Positions 41,040-56,000 of a stretch of DNA of 64,000 nt are shown here, piece after piece (the stretch's first letter is position 1; every line of letters begins with the position of its first letter). Both the position numbers and the translations under genes were made by a program. Source of the DNA: Dirofilaria immitis (taxonomy: Eukaryota; Nematoda; Chromadorea; Rhabditida; Onchocercidae); assembly GCA_024305405.1 (NCBI GenBank), contig JAKNDB010000092.1:374001-438000 (forward strand), read 5' to 3'. Below the pieces are notes generated by a model. It had not been told where the DNA came from. It ran no database searches and saw only the letters and a program-made list of their open reading frames with translations.

Positions 41040-44000
41040 CTAATATTGTTGTGAAGGATGATATTGTTGTTGCTGTTGTTGTTGCTGAGGCTGTTGTCCA
41101 TATGACAACTGCTGACTGAACCTAAAACCACTAAGAATTATTTTTTAAGTCATTAAAAAGGTTTTGATGTTCTTTGAAATTCCTGTAGAGATTTTTTCTC
41201 ACCATACAAGCATTAGTTTCCGTGTAACGAATATATTGAATTTGCATTTCTTGGATTTTATTCCGTGTATGTGTAGATTATAATCAACGGTAACAATTAT
41301 TAATTTACCTCGAAAATTGAAATCATAAATGTAAAATTAACATTCATATGTATACACAATAAAGACCTAATTGAAAGCATAATAGAACAGCACTAACCGA
41401 GAATCGTAAGCTGCTTGTTGCACCGACTGTTGTCCATAAGCTACACCACGCTGTTGTTGATGATGTACAATATAGTGGGAACCTCCTTGACTATCTACAA
41501 ATATAGAATTTTACATGAAAAGTTGAATATGGAACAAAACTTTTAATTTTCCGATTATGCCAAGAATGAAAACATTCTTTCTACCTTGTTGCATTTGGAT
41601 TAACTGTTGCTGCTGAACATATTGCTGTTGCTGCTGTTGTTGCTGCTGCGTATGATCAGTCATTTGCATAGAATTAGCACCCGCTTCAACTTTCATTATC
41701 ATACCACCACCATATTGTGCAGGTCCTCCCGAGATTTGATAAGCTAAAGCATGGAAACGCACAAGAACAATGTTTTTAAAGTCACACGAGAAACAAAATG
41801 ATAAGCTATTGTTGAATGCTCGATATACAATTATAACCAATTCCTTAACAAGAACAGTTAATAATATTGGAGCTCAATCTCTTTCAGCCTTATTCAGTAA
41901 ACTTGGAGCTTCAATAATGTAGAATAATATACCAACCATTAACATCTTGCATAGATTGTTGAGCTGCTCCGGTGGCACCTTGGTGTGTCGCAGTAGCACC
42001 ACTAGCAGCTTGCGCTTGTCGCTTTTGTAGTATCATCGAGTGAATTTTCATTTTCGAATCCTCTGTTGTTTGAGTACCCATTGGAGCAGCTAAAATTTCC
42101 TAATTCATTACTAAATGCATCATTAAAAAAGTGTTTCACACACATTTTGAATACAGAATGGTAATCAATAGCTGGTCTGTCGCTAAAATTGAGAAGAAAT
42201 CCCTGGTAAAAAAAATAAAACGATTCATGAGGTAATTTGTTAGAGATGTAGTAAAATGTAGAAAAATGTTTCAAATCATATTTGTTATCATGTTTATGCG
42301 TTGGGGATGATTCTGATGACCTCAGGAGTGACCATAGAATGCGCAAATGATTTTAATCAATAACATCAATTTCGCCAGATGTGCTCCACGAGGTCAGTTG
42401 AATGGCGCATAAGGAATCCTTGGGTTGTTCATTTCTTTTAATTCATGTTATTCTTATTAGAATTGTGTTATTGCATCAACGATATTGTAACTATTGTAAT
42501 TGTTGCGTTCGAATGGGCTGTCGAAATTATCATAATAAAGGTTTAATTATCTAAGTTGAGCTTCATACCAGGTACGAGAAATAAGAAATGGAAAGAATCT
42601 GTGGAGACTGAGAAGAAGGAATCAGTCACTTTAAGTTTTGTCACGATCAGAAAGAAAACACCGACTAACCTGACTAACTACTGATGATATTATTAAGATT
42701 TTTTGAAAATAAGTTAAGCGAGAATCTATGGCATACAATATCAGATTATATATATATATATATATGAATTTTGATTTTAACTGCAAATATGATTGAATTT
42801 TAATCTAAAATATTGAGCATTTATGCCTCATACGAAAAATATTAATTTCTTACTTGGTTGTCCTGCACCAGTAGGAGGTGCTGAGGGTCCAGATGCGAAT
42901 TGTTGCGGTACTCCTCCTTGTTGTGGACCTGTGGCCCAGGTTCCCGCGTATGTTGCTTGCTGTGGTGGACCGGCGCCGCCACAATTAACTGCACTAGACA
43001 TTTGCTGTTGTTGCTGCTGCGCAGCTGCGGCAGCAGCTGCAGCTGCTACAGCCAACTGATCAACAGTTTGTTGCCTCTGCTGCCGTTGCTTACGAGTGGT
43101 ACCTTGAGAACGAGTAGAAAGACCGGTTGCTTTGCGACGTCCACCTGCAAAGAAAAAGTAAAAGAAATAATACATAACCATTATATTAAATTTTCTTTTT
43201 AATTTTTAAAAAATAAAAAATAAATTTATAGGACAGTGATAAAATTAAAGACCAACAAGAAACATCTACCCCTTGAACCTCTTGGCGACGCACTGTTTTG
43301 ACCTCGTCCCGTTAGATCCGATAATGCCGGCATTGGTCCACCTTGTCCTGGAAATATCATTGCTGTTGGAGCACTTGGTGCGCCAGGAGCACCAGATGGC
43401 GTAGATCCATCAGGGACAGATGTGCAACTGGGTGTAGCACTTGACTGATATCCTATTGCACGAGTTTGCGCCACGGAACCCAGCGTTGCACCGACATCCA
43501 TAGATGCACTACCTGAGGACACCGCTGCATTCTGCAATGAAACCTTAAATTAATTAACTTAAGCCTTTCATTGTTTTATCGACATTGCATCAAAGAGAAA
43601 GAGGATATGTTGAACATAATTAAAAGCATCGATCTGAAAGAATCTTACATGCAAAATATCTGAATTAACCCACGATTTTTAACTGCTAAACATGAAATTT
43701 TGATTGACATACCGCAGAACTGGCAGAGGTAGTTGTTGAGGTAGCCGCACTAGAAGAAACATGATGTAAAGTTGCCGGTGTCTCGGATACATCCATCATC
43801 GGCGGTGAAAGGTAGATATCCAGATTGGGTGGCCTGCGGCAGAACTCATTTATTAATTATAGTTCTAACATTAAGAATACACCCGAAATCATTTGTATTG
43901 GTTAAGCTCTAAAGTTAATATTATTCAACTATAACAAATGCTTTTATTATCCCAGCATGATGGACAATTCTGCATTAAAAATTGAAAAGTGAAGGGTAAT

Positions 44001-47000
44001 TAGGGATTGAGAAGAAGCTTGAATTAAGCAGCATAGATTCGAAAAATTTGAATCACCGATCCATTCCACAAATCGTTGGGCGGACAAATTCATTGTAATG
44101 CGAATGATGCACTAAACGTTGAATATATCGTTGTACAGGGACTGGCAAACGATCTAGTTTTACAGCCTAAAACGATTAGCAAAAATTTTAAAGTATAAAA
44201 TATAGCAACATTTATGATTTCTTATATCCCATGTCAATTCGGAAATCTCAATTTCGGAAATTAACAATAAGTAGATAGTGTAAAAAGCCATAAATGTTAA
44301 TGATTTTATGCATCAAAATTACAACTATCTCGATGCACGGCACGTATCTCTATAGAGTGGATATAAACATAAGAAATGATAAACCTGCAACATTGACCAG
44401 TTCCAAGGGCGCTTCAATAAAGTTGAGTCAACATTTAGATACTGTATCATATCGTAAGCTGATAGTTTGACCTTTTCAGCAAACTATAAAAATGAAGATT
44501 ATCTTTCATAAAGATAAAATCACTTTATGAGAGCATGAAGATTGCTCAACTTTTTTAAATGAAGCATTGCTGTTCAATTTGTAGAATACAAAAACAAGAA
44601 TCCACAAAGTTAAATTGTAAAGACGTACGAAAAATATTACATTTTTTTGTAATGTAAAAAGTATTACATTCATTCAGAAAGTAAGTTATACAGTTAAAGC
44701 CAACAAACGATTTGGGAAAAATAAATGATATCGCATGAATGATTACGCCATGAATGTAATACTTTAAAATACAACCAAATATATAAGTATCATTAAGACA
44801 TGTTGAAATGAATATTATATTAGCTTTGTCTTTATAAAATTAAGAAGAAAAAACTTTTTCTTTCATTGCCGCGGAAGCCTTCTTCCTCATAGCTCAATAT
44901 ACAGAACTTTAACTTATAAGGTTTTTTTACTATTACAAATAACACAGAAATTCACAAAGAAGTGCACAAACCTGCAGTCCATGGCGATTAGCTTTTACTG
45001 TTGTTTGCATTATTTGACCTTGTGATTGGCTCTTGCCGAGTTTTTGTGGCGAGGTTGGTACCGTACCGTATGGCTCGCAAGTTATTAGTTCGAACTGGGG
45101 CTTCGGAATAGGTAAAATTGCATTAATGAACGAAGTTCAGGAATTAACGCACGTTCATTCAGTTCTTTCTATAAAATTGCTATTTTAAATAATTTCTGGG
45201 TTATGTTATAGGTTTTGCTTCAAATGTCACTAATTCATACAACCATTTCAACATTTTTTTAAGGCAATTTTAATTTTAAGAAAAGTGGAAATGAATTTTA
45301 CATACATTCAATAAGTAACTTAACTTACTCGAAGTTTTTTAACGATTAAGGAATAAGTAGGAAATCGAAATTTAGTATCTGGATCTTGTGTATTCATCGC
45401 CGCTGCATTCATTGGATCAGTAATTGACCATACTAATAGAGTAGACAACATATCGTAACATGAATCAAACAAATATCTAAATTCAAATCGAAAAATTTGT
45501 ACAGTTTTCAGTTTTTTTGCTCATTTTCTCTAGAGTTTAAAAAGACCAGCTATTCTTGTAATAACAAAAAATCTGAGCTGCATCATTTTCATCAGATGAA
45601 ACGATTGAACTACTGTTGAAATTAGTAAAACAATTTCGAGAAAATAAAATTAATTTGAGTGAACCATAGAGGAAAATATTTGATTTGACGGGAATATTTA
45701 ATGGCGTACTCGCCAATTCATTTGCACAAAAGGAAATCATCAGTACGCTGATATATATATATATATATATGCAGCATGATGAAATATGGAAAAATGACCT
45801 ACCATACTGAACCACATTATCTATCTTCAACGTAGCAGATAGTTCCGTCAATAAAGATGCAAACAAAAATTCTAGCATTCTAGGTGAAAAATTATTGCAA
45901 TAATAAATTAAAAAATCACTTACCCATCTCGTTCCCTTGAGATAACTCCATAAAGCATTAGCTGAAACAGCGTCAATGCCCATGTATCACAGGTAGAAGT
46001 ATGACATACTGAATCAAACATGCCTCCAACTAAGGATATGCGTAACAGCACTCCTTCACGTTCCAATGAAAATATACGCAAATATGGTAAAAGAGGATTC
46101 TGTAAATGAAATTCTACTATCAAAATGATACAGGAATAATATCATTTACATTATATTCGTATAATATTCCTAAATCATAACGCAAATTTTGTACGACTTG
46201 ATGAATTCATATATTTAAAAATTTGAAATAAAAGAGTAAATGAAATAGAATAAATATCGCCATTTACATCTTTAGCTTTCAATGCTAATTCTTGTAACTG
46301 TTTGAGCATCGATCCGACCAAACCATCACGTTGCTGCTCCTCGCCATTCAAACATGTTAATACTAAGTTCAAGAACGGTTCTTGACTCAGCAGCCACGCA
46401 CTAAAAGAATCAAATTTTCAGCGACACTTTCATGCTTGTTGTATTTATTCACAAGTAGCAGAGAATCGATTCCCAACCAGCAGGGAATGGATCACATTAA
46501 AAGAACATACCTTTGTTGAATTCTTTCTTTGTTATTATCAGATGAAGTATCAAGCATTATTGCTGCTTCTTTGAGAAATTTTCCTTGTACAGTGATTGCA
46601 GGGAATGAGGCTGGCAAATTGCCTGGTCGTGGACAGGCGTGCACCAATGGACTGATCAACCAGTAAGCCGTGATATCTTTCAACCTGAAAATTCCTTCAT
46701 CACCGACCAATAATGCTGCTTAATTATCTATTTCAACATTTTTTATTCTAATATAACTAAATATCATAGTCGAGTTTGTAGATTATTGGTAAATGAATCG
46801 TTCTTCAACCCAAAACTATCAATAGCGGATTAAATCATAACTGACTAAATAAAAAACGAATTATAAACAAAACATGGTTGATTTAATACTTCATAAATTT
46901 AAAGATCTAGACTTGTAAAAATTCACTGAAAAAATTGAACGCATTTAATTATAATAACTTGTCAGCCGAATTTTCCGTATGATTATTTTTTTAAAACTTT

Positions 47001-50000
47001 TCAGATGGAAACTATCATTAACCTGAAAGCCTTGCCAACAGCAGCCGGTGGTAATTTTTTATCAGACTTATGCGACTGTGTAAATAAATCGCGACAGCAT
47101 TTACCAATCTCACCAAGCAATGCATCTGCAGCAATTGCACCTTGCTGAGCATGCTTACTCGTACAACCTTCCGGTGAAATCTACAACAAGTAAACTGTTA
47201 TCAATACTACTCCAACATTCCTTTCCAAACAAAATATGAAGCAATTCTGTAACAGGAAAATAATATAAAAGTAATAACTCTTTTTCTTTCATCTTTTTAT
47301 TTGAATCCTTAAGCACCGACTTTAATGTTATTTTGTATCATGCTAGTATATGCTTGTGAAGAACTCCTTTTTGCTAATAAATAAAGCCAAACAAAATATG
47401 AACAACTGGACAAAATATTAATGCGCAAAACAAAAAATAATCAATGAGAAGGTAGTATAAATAGCCTAAAGTGATAATAAAATTTTGTACCTCTCGAATC
47501 ATTAATTTGAAATCGAAATAAGTTGCCCGCGTATTCCATATATTTAAAACATTGAGCAGTTTATCGATTAATGATTTTTGCTATTCCCATTACAGATAGT
47601 TAATTCCCGTACTATTTCACGTTCACTACGTCTTCGCAAAGCCATACGTAGTAACTGTTGACCCTGAAATTATGGATGAAAAACTTCATCCAACTAAACC
47701 AAAACGGAATTTTGGAAAGATATATGGAATATCAAATGTTAAAGCATTTAATTTCAGTTCAACTATTGATAGGCTTCTCATGCTTCAAATCAGCTGATCT
47801 TAAAATATAATTCATAAAATTCTGGAATATATTTTGTACACAAACCAAGCAGTTTTTGCGAAGTTGATGGGAGGAGAAACAATCCATAGCACCATCTTCA
47901 CATCGCCTATATATTCGTTGTGTGATCCATTCCTGCTCGCACATTGCCATCAGCACTCCTTTCGATAGTTCTGCTATGTATTCACGACGAAATGGACGTT
48001 GATCAATCACTTTATTACTGTAAACAAATAATCGAAAACTTTTATTAAAAAAATCTATATTGATCAGAACAGATGTCTAGCTAACGAGAATTGATGCATG
48101 AATTAATCACAGAACTATTCCATTATTCTGCGCAACATGTTGAAAGCTAAGCATTTTATACAGTGATGCAATGACTTCCAAAAAAATTTATATGACCATA
48201 TCATTTAATTCATTTTTACTTTTTTAAATTTGTTACTCAGTTTTTGTTGACGGTACAGTACACTTGTTACACTTGTATTATTGACATGTGATCTTATCTA
48301 TTCGGTCTGCCGAAGTTTTTAGAATGTCCTACTATAATATCATCTAATTTCTGCCATAGCATAAAAAAGTTTCGATAAATCCAAGCAAGTAAAAAAATAT
48401 TGAATAAGAAGACTTACTTATCTGAATATCGATCTCTTAGTTTATGCTTAGTATAATCGGCAATCATACAAATTGTGACCAACAGTGCGCAAACTTCATC
48501 ACCAACATCATGCAAATGACCTTCTGTTAAAATCCATCGATCTGCTTTACAAATATTCGAACTAACTCGCTCACCAGTATACTGTGATGAAACTGCAATT
48601 CGTACATAGAAACTGTTATTTAAAGTCATCTTTCTTCTTATATTAACAATTTTACTATTTGTTTAATTCCATTGTATTGCTAACTATTTAATTCTATTGT
48701 ATTGCTAACTTACGAATGATAGGTTGATCACTTTGACATATAATATTAGCTAGCACTAGAAGTGCCAAACAAACACCTGCCTCTGCATCTGCATCTGGCA
48801 TTTTGCCTATAAAACATATGAAAAATCAAAAGTTGCCAGAAAATCATCGAAGGAACTATTAAAATCATGTTTGTCTAGAGATTTATTTCACTAAAATCAT
48901 TTGAATCATTCTATCAATACATGTCATTATCGTCGATAATATCCTCAGGTAAATATGATTTGTTGCAGATTTCTTGAAAAATATAATTTCTGCTAATTCT
49001 TTTGTATTTTTCAATAAATAAATAAATATTTATACAACAACAGGCTCATTCAATTTTAGTTTGACTAATAGCTATCTAACTGCTATAACTAACCAACTCC
49101 ACAGTTAAGCAATGACTTCAGTGCTGTATGCAATAATTGATGTACCAACGCATTTATGCTGAAACAACTACGTCCTGCCAGCAGCATATAAAATGTCGCG
49201 ATATTATAATGACATGTCGAGTCTTCTACCTGAATTTAAGGCATAAATATTATAAAGAAACTCCAGAAACTATAAAAACAATTCAGAAATTCAGGGTTAA
49301 TGCGATGTTCAAAAAAGCATTGTCGTTTGAAGATTCATTTCTTTAAAGTATCTGATAGTAAATTAATTTAAAAATTTGATTTACAAAAATATCAGTAAAA
49401 AAATTTAAAGACACTTACATTGATTTCCATCAGGAGATCCGGAAATGCCGAACTTCCACCTTGTAAACTTGAACAGCAGAGTGCTTGAAGAGCGCCACAC
49501 CAATCCAGATATTTCTCTGCCTGAGCGGCTTGAGCACTAACATGCCCACATATATTTGCTAATTCAACCAATCGATCCTAAATTTTCTGCTTATAAATCA
49601 CACATATACTTTTCCACAAAATTTTCCAAAAAGATTTCCTTTTAGTTTTCCTAATCTGAAATCTATTCTGTTCTGAAAATTCTTCATGTTGAATCATTAT
49701 TCCAATTCAAATCGAATCATCCGATTAATATCAGACAACAATAAATGATGAAAGACCCCTGTAATTCTTTCTGTTGATGTTGTACCTCCAATTCCCGTAT
49801 TATCATTTCCAGTTGCACAGCTAATTCCGCGCACCGCAGCAAGCAGTGCGCTCACAACAAAACTGTATCGTGCATCATCCGTTCCATCAATAATTGCATG
49901 CAAGCGACGATATTCATTGAAGGAAAATATGCGCCTAAAGAAGATCCTTTAAATTAATATAACTATTGAGTTGCTGCATGAGAATATCGAAAAAAATGAA

Positions 50001-53000
50001 ACAACATTTGCGTATGACTGCATTATTTGTTACTCTTAATAAGGACAAAAAATTATTCACATGCATCTTAAAGATCACAGCCCTCATCAATGCAAGTTAC
50101 ACTTATTTAAATAAAAGAAAATCTTTTCAAATAAATATTTTAAATAAATAAACAAACTTCGGCTCTTCCAACAATTCTTTGAAAGTGCTAGCATTATATG
50201 CATATCGCAGTCCTCCACATGTATTCCTGTCGCTAGTATTATGTGTTGGTTTCCAGGGAGGTATTATCCGCTTCAGCAGCTCACGTTTTGCTTCGATTTT
50301 ACGAATACACAAACCTGCAATGCATTTTTTAAACGATAAAAACAAAAATTAGCCAACAAGAATTTTCCCAAAATTTGTAACCAAAAGTGAATCAACAATT
50401 AATTGCAAACCAGTTTCAATGAGTTGCTTCTTCGCATCGAGTACAAAAACAGCAATAGTTCGTCCCCAACCTGTTAAACATGAATCTGATGACTTCAGCT
50501 GACTTTCAATTACCCGGTATAACCTGGAATATTTTACAGGAAGTTGCAGAAATGATTTATATAATTATTCATATAATGGAATAAGTGATTTATATAATTA
50601 TTTCATTATATAAACAGTATGTCATAAATTACAGAGATTTTTAATACCTTGATATCTCAGAAATAGTTCAATTTGATGTCAATACAAGACTGCGTGTAAA
50701 CTTCACTAAGCAGATGACAGCTGTTGAAATTCCTATAATCTACCAACTGACTAAGCAAATAGGATGCACTGGTGTACACTACCTCATTTTAGCCAGGAAA
50801 TACATATAGTATTCTATCACTTTTAGATTTGTTAACCTAGTATAAAAAAAAGACCGAAAAGAAAATAATAATAACACCTACCCTTGTACAATATTGGGAG
50901 CATTTTGAGAGTAGAGGAAATAATAATAATTATGGGAAATGTATGCAGTTAGAACATAACCAAGCTGAGCTGATATATTACTTGGAACGCAATCAACGCG
51001 GCGTTCCAGAAGTACTCGTTCAACTAGTATTAATAAAGGCAGTAACTGAAATGGTAATAAATGAATATCTGAATAAGATTCCTATTTAATTTCTATAGCT
51101 CTGATTACTTTTTGAAACATAGATTTCAGCAGTACATGGATTTTTTCTTTTTCGGAGATTTGAATTATGATTTACTACTACTATTACTAGCTTAACCAAC
51201 AGATGGTTAAAAACAGTCAAATGTTGAAGGTCCGTAATATTTATGCATGATTTAATTATGCAGCGAAAGATGATGGAAACAATGACAAAAGCTAAACAGC
51301 CCTAAAAATTGCCTTTCAAGATTAAGATCAAATGAGAAAAGAATGTAAAATAATTTACCTCTTCAGCGAATTCCATAATACCAGCAATATTCTGCGCTAG
51401 TTCACACATTTCTAAGACAATATCGAGACCTTCAGCGGTGGGTAATACACAACTGTGTCCATCAACAAAATCCTGCACCATTTGAATAAACGATTCACAG
51501 CACCAGCCACAAAGGACGAGTTGGTCATAGTACGTACATGATCTATAATCACAATAAACAATTCTACAAAATAAATTCATAACAACTGATGAATTAATCA
51601 AGAAAAAAAGCGCTATAGAATGATGAAATTAAATAAAGCATAAAATCAATATTAATTAAATCCCATACCAAAGATTTATTAAATAAGTCACCTGAATTTG
51701 GCCATGCTTTCTTGAAGTTGTTCACGCGCAGCACGTTTTTTAAATCGGATTTCCAGTGGTTTGTTGAAGGAAAATTCGACAACAATTCGCTTCTGCCAAA
51801 TTTTCGCGAGTTCACGGGCTAAACGTCTCAATTCCAATTTTACAGCATCACGTTCCGCACCGATTCCATACAACAGTAGAGATCTACAAGAAAAAAATTA
51901 ATTTTAGCCTACTATGGCAATTTGTTGCAAATTTAGTGAAGATTATCAGTAAATAATGAGCAATCAGATTTAAACAGAATATTATTTGGCAACTGTAGCG
52001 CTGATTGGAGGTTTTGATGAAAATTAATTTATTAAACCCATCATTAAATCAAGCTTACCTTTGATTACATTCACTTCTATATTCAGCTGATTGTGGAATA
52101 GGTAAATGAATCAACAATCGTTCATGGATTGATAAATCTTTCCATAAATATGGACGTTCATCGGGTAATTCAGATGGCATTGTTACAAGTGGAGGTGCTG
52201 TCGCTGCTGTTCCCGCTGAGAGCGCTGCAGTTGCTTCACCAGGTTGGGATGAAAACGTTAACGATGATGATATGATCGTATTAGCAGATTGTTGGTATTG
52301 CTGAAATTTTTAAACTTTTTATTACAGAAAGCACAAGCTTCAATTACTTAAATTTGAAAACAAAGAGCCATGGAAACGTAAAAATGATTTCACTTTTTGC
52401 TTATCTTCTTTCCGTTTCCTGATTTTCTGCATTAACGGTATATATTCCAACATTTCACCAGTCCGAATCAATTCCTTCACATAAAAATCATGGGAAAATA
52501 CACCAGCACGCTGCAACTCAATGAACAGAAGCATGAGATTAGCAAATTCTTGACAAAAGCGATCTTTGTCATTACTTTCTGGATCCGGTCCTTCTGTCAC
52601 AAGAAATTCCAATAAGATTTCTTGTAGAGTTAATGAACCTATAAAAGGATTATTGTAGAAAAACAAAACAGCTTTAATTAAACTATATTTTTAATACATT
52701 GCTGCTTGAGTTAATAACATTGAAAAACCGAGATTCATTATTAAAAGTCCAAATGATAAGAGCAAAAGACAGATCAGATAGCGCAATAATTGACACATCA
52801 ATTTCCAACAGTTAATATAGGGTTATGTTTTATGCAGCCAGCAAAGGAAATTCTGTTCAGATAAACTGTATGGTTACTCTACTGACCAAGATAAATCCAG
52901 CGAGCAAGCATCACAAATAGTATATTTCGGAAATAAAAATACAAATATATATACTATACTAAATTAAATAAAAAAATATACCAAATTTGAACGTTTTCCG

Positions 53001-56000
53001 ATGATTAATCCGGAATGCGAGTAGCTGAGCAACAAGTATCGCACGGTGAGTCCCTTCTCTTCCACTGTAACTGCCCACTGCAGAAGCATCTTCACGCGAA
53101 TTGCATGTTCATGCTGCAAAAGCAATAAATATTTGTATGCAAAATTATCAAACAGATAACCTAAAGATGAACAAGTTAAAGGTAAATAAAATAAAAATTT
53201 ACATACGAACTATATTAAGAATGCTACGCTTACATCGAAGCTTTCTTTGGAGGATCCGTTAAAAATTACTGCATAAATTTTTTCAATGCAGTTCGCTTGA
53301 TCTAAACGTGCTGCGTCAAGTACGCTAACTATTTCCAAGCACTGCAAAACCATAGCTGCTGGAAGAAATAATAAATATATAAACAGAGATAATGATAATA
53401 AATAGTAATATCACTATTGATGCAGTACTCCAAAGTTTCATCAGGCTATCGCATACAGTTTATTTCCAAATCAAAAGATTCATTCTTTCATAAAAGAACT
53501 AACACTCCTAATGTCGAACAATGTTATCAATCTATGTGACAGTAAAATGTCTATTATTTAACCCTCCCTCCCCTCCCCTCCCGCCTCCTCCAGCATTAGT
53601 TAGGCAAATCATTTTTGATCCTTCCCTTACGAAAAGATATATGTAAATATTAATAAAATATTTTGAAGTCCTCATAAAGTAATCAAAAAAAATGTAATCA
53701 TAAGAAATCTGAAAATGATCCTTTACGATATCTGATTTGGACAAATGAACAATGAAAAGCCATAATTAGAACATGAACGAACCAAAGCCTTTCTTCTGTG
53801 CATAATTCAGTGACCATTTATTTTCGCAAGCACGAGAACGTCGCCGTACCTCAGCCAACCGAAGCTGTATGAACTCTTGCAATCGCTCAGTACTGTGACC
53901 TTGTGGCAAAGGAAGACTTTCAAACGGACAAGGCAGATGATCCAATGGTGAACCGCACAACTGGTGAAGCATTGTAGGCGGACGTCCCGATGATACTGTA
54001 ATGTAAAAAGTGAATAATGACACTATACCGACAATAATCCTCAAATATTAAAGTATTTGAACCTAAAATTGCCTGAATAATCAAGTTTTGTTCTATTAGT
54101 TTTTGTGAAAGCTGGGAAGCTTTCACAACCACGACTCCAAAATCTGACAAAAAATAACCTTCATATTTATTCCATATCAAAGCAGCAGGACAATCAATCA
54201 GTATAGCATACAGCATACCACAAAGTGTTAAGATTATTGCTCGTTGATGAATGCACTGTTGCATATCATCGAACAGCTCAACACAATCCACTGACCTTAA
54301 AAAATCGACTTACCCAAAAAGAAGATAATATTATTAGTTGCACAATCCTTGCTTTAAAAACCAACAATATGTGATATATTAGTTTCAGCTTCCAAAATTA
54401 ATTCTTTTTCATGATGCGCAATCAAAGAGGAACCAATCAACACTGTCTTATGTGCAATCAAAAATATCTATTTAATACATTAAAAAATAGTTTCTCAAGA
54501 CAAAGTAAAACTTATGCAAGAAGAAAAAATTATCACTAAACAAACCTGCTTTCCCGCTCCTCAGCTTCGTCTCGATACAATTCCAGTCTACGACATACCA
54601 AAAACGCGCATCTTTTCGACAGAATTAAATTCTGTGTAATTTGATCCGTATATTGGCAAACAAATAAAAGAAAAAGACGAAACAATGTGACATAATGAGA
54701 TTGATTACTGCTAGAAGCAAGTCCGGATCCTGCAATTAGTCTGAGAATCACAATCACCTTAGCTGCAGCAATATTAGAACAGAAACAGTACTACACCTAC
54801 CGTGATGCAATAAAGGATGAATTGATGACTTATTTTGACGATTTTCAATAGGCTGTACAAAGCGATCATTAAATATATCCAATAAATCCATTAAAAATTC
54901 CTGCTTCTCAACCATCCCTCCTGAAAAACAATTAAAATTCTGTGAAGAAAATATCCAGTCTCCACAACTTTAGCCGCAATCAAATCAAACAACTGGAAAT
55001 TTTAATAGTCCATCATATAACAGAATCGGAAAGTTCTACATAACAAAAATATTTCTCAGAATCATTCAAAATTTATGTGATACTGAAAATTTGTACAAAA
55101 ATAAGAAGGAAGATAAAAGATAGAAGAAAAAAATATAAATTTACTAAAATGTAAGCCGATGCATCGACTTACTTCGTAGGCATGTTTACAAATATATACA
55201 AAATGTGGCCACCGATCGGTATAAACAATATTGGATTCTAATTTGGCACTATCGCCCATTTGATTAAGCATTAACTTTACATATTTCGTGAAAAGTGAAG
55301 CGAATTCTGCAAAATATCAGGCAAGTTCGAATAAGTGCAAAATGAAGCAACTGCTTCTAATTCTTCAAACGATATTCAATCATCGAACAGGAATTATGGA
55401 AACATAAAAGATTCTATAAATATGGAACTTTAAAGTCATCACCAATCTTATTATATATACTAAAACTAATCTTATTATATATACTAAAACTAAGAAATAT
55501 CAGCGAAAATTTTTTACCGGAAGCCAACTGGTCACCAGTAGACCTCTTCTGTTTGTTGATATTGCTACTACATCCTTGACCACCGACAGCAATTAGTTTT
55601 AGAAACCATAGTGCTCGACTAACTGGTACTTTATAATCACATAAGTATTCCAATGCATCCTCCTGAGATAGCTTTTGTTATTTAACAGCAACTATAAATA
55701 ACAAAGCATAATATTTAAAAATTATTAAGATACATCCGTTTAAGCGTCCACACACAATAATCGGAGTTATTTAACAAATTTTTGAGAAATATTGGACAAT
55801 TGCTCTAAATAATATTAGAAAGCAATTAGATGATATTCAAAAATACAACCTTCTTCCGAAAAAATGGCGGTTTTCGGGCTAATATTGCCAAAGGCTTGCC
55901 ATGAGCTAAATCAGTAAACCAGTCATTTCGTTCTTTTGATTTTTTCGCTTTTTCCTATAACATATAAAACACATATAATTTTTGGTGGGATCATCAACTG

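Noticed and set aside
42823..43059. Cys/Ala-rich plus-strand frame PHTKNINFLLGCPAP..
   Set aside because: It is the antisense shadow of the MED12 Gln/Ala-rich exon at 43144-42854, which fits splice phase and the neighbouring exons.
42900..43202. 100-codon plus-strand frame with Leu/Ser runs
   Set aside because: Another shadow of the same MED12 exon in the opposite strand; it crosses the exon's acceptor into intron sequence.
53532..53744. Minus-strand frame with GGGGRGGEGG from the purine tract
   Set aside because: The Gly run is only the translation of the intronic G-rich tract and lies between two in-phase MED12 exons.
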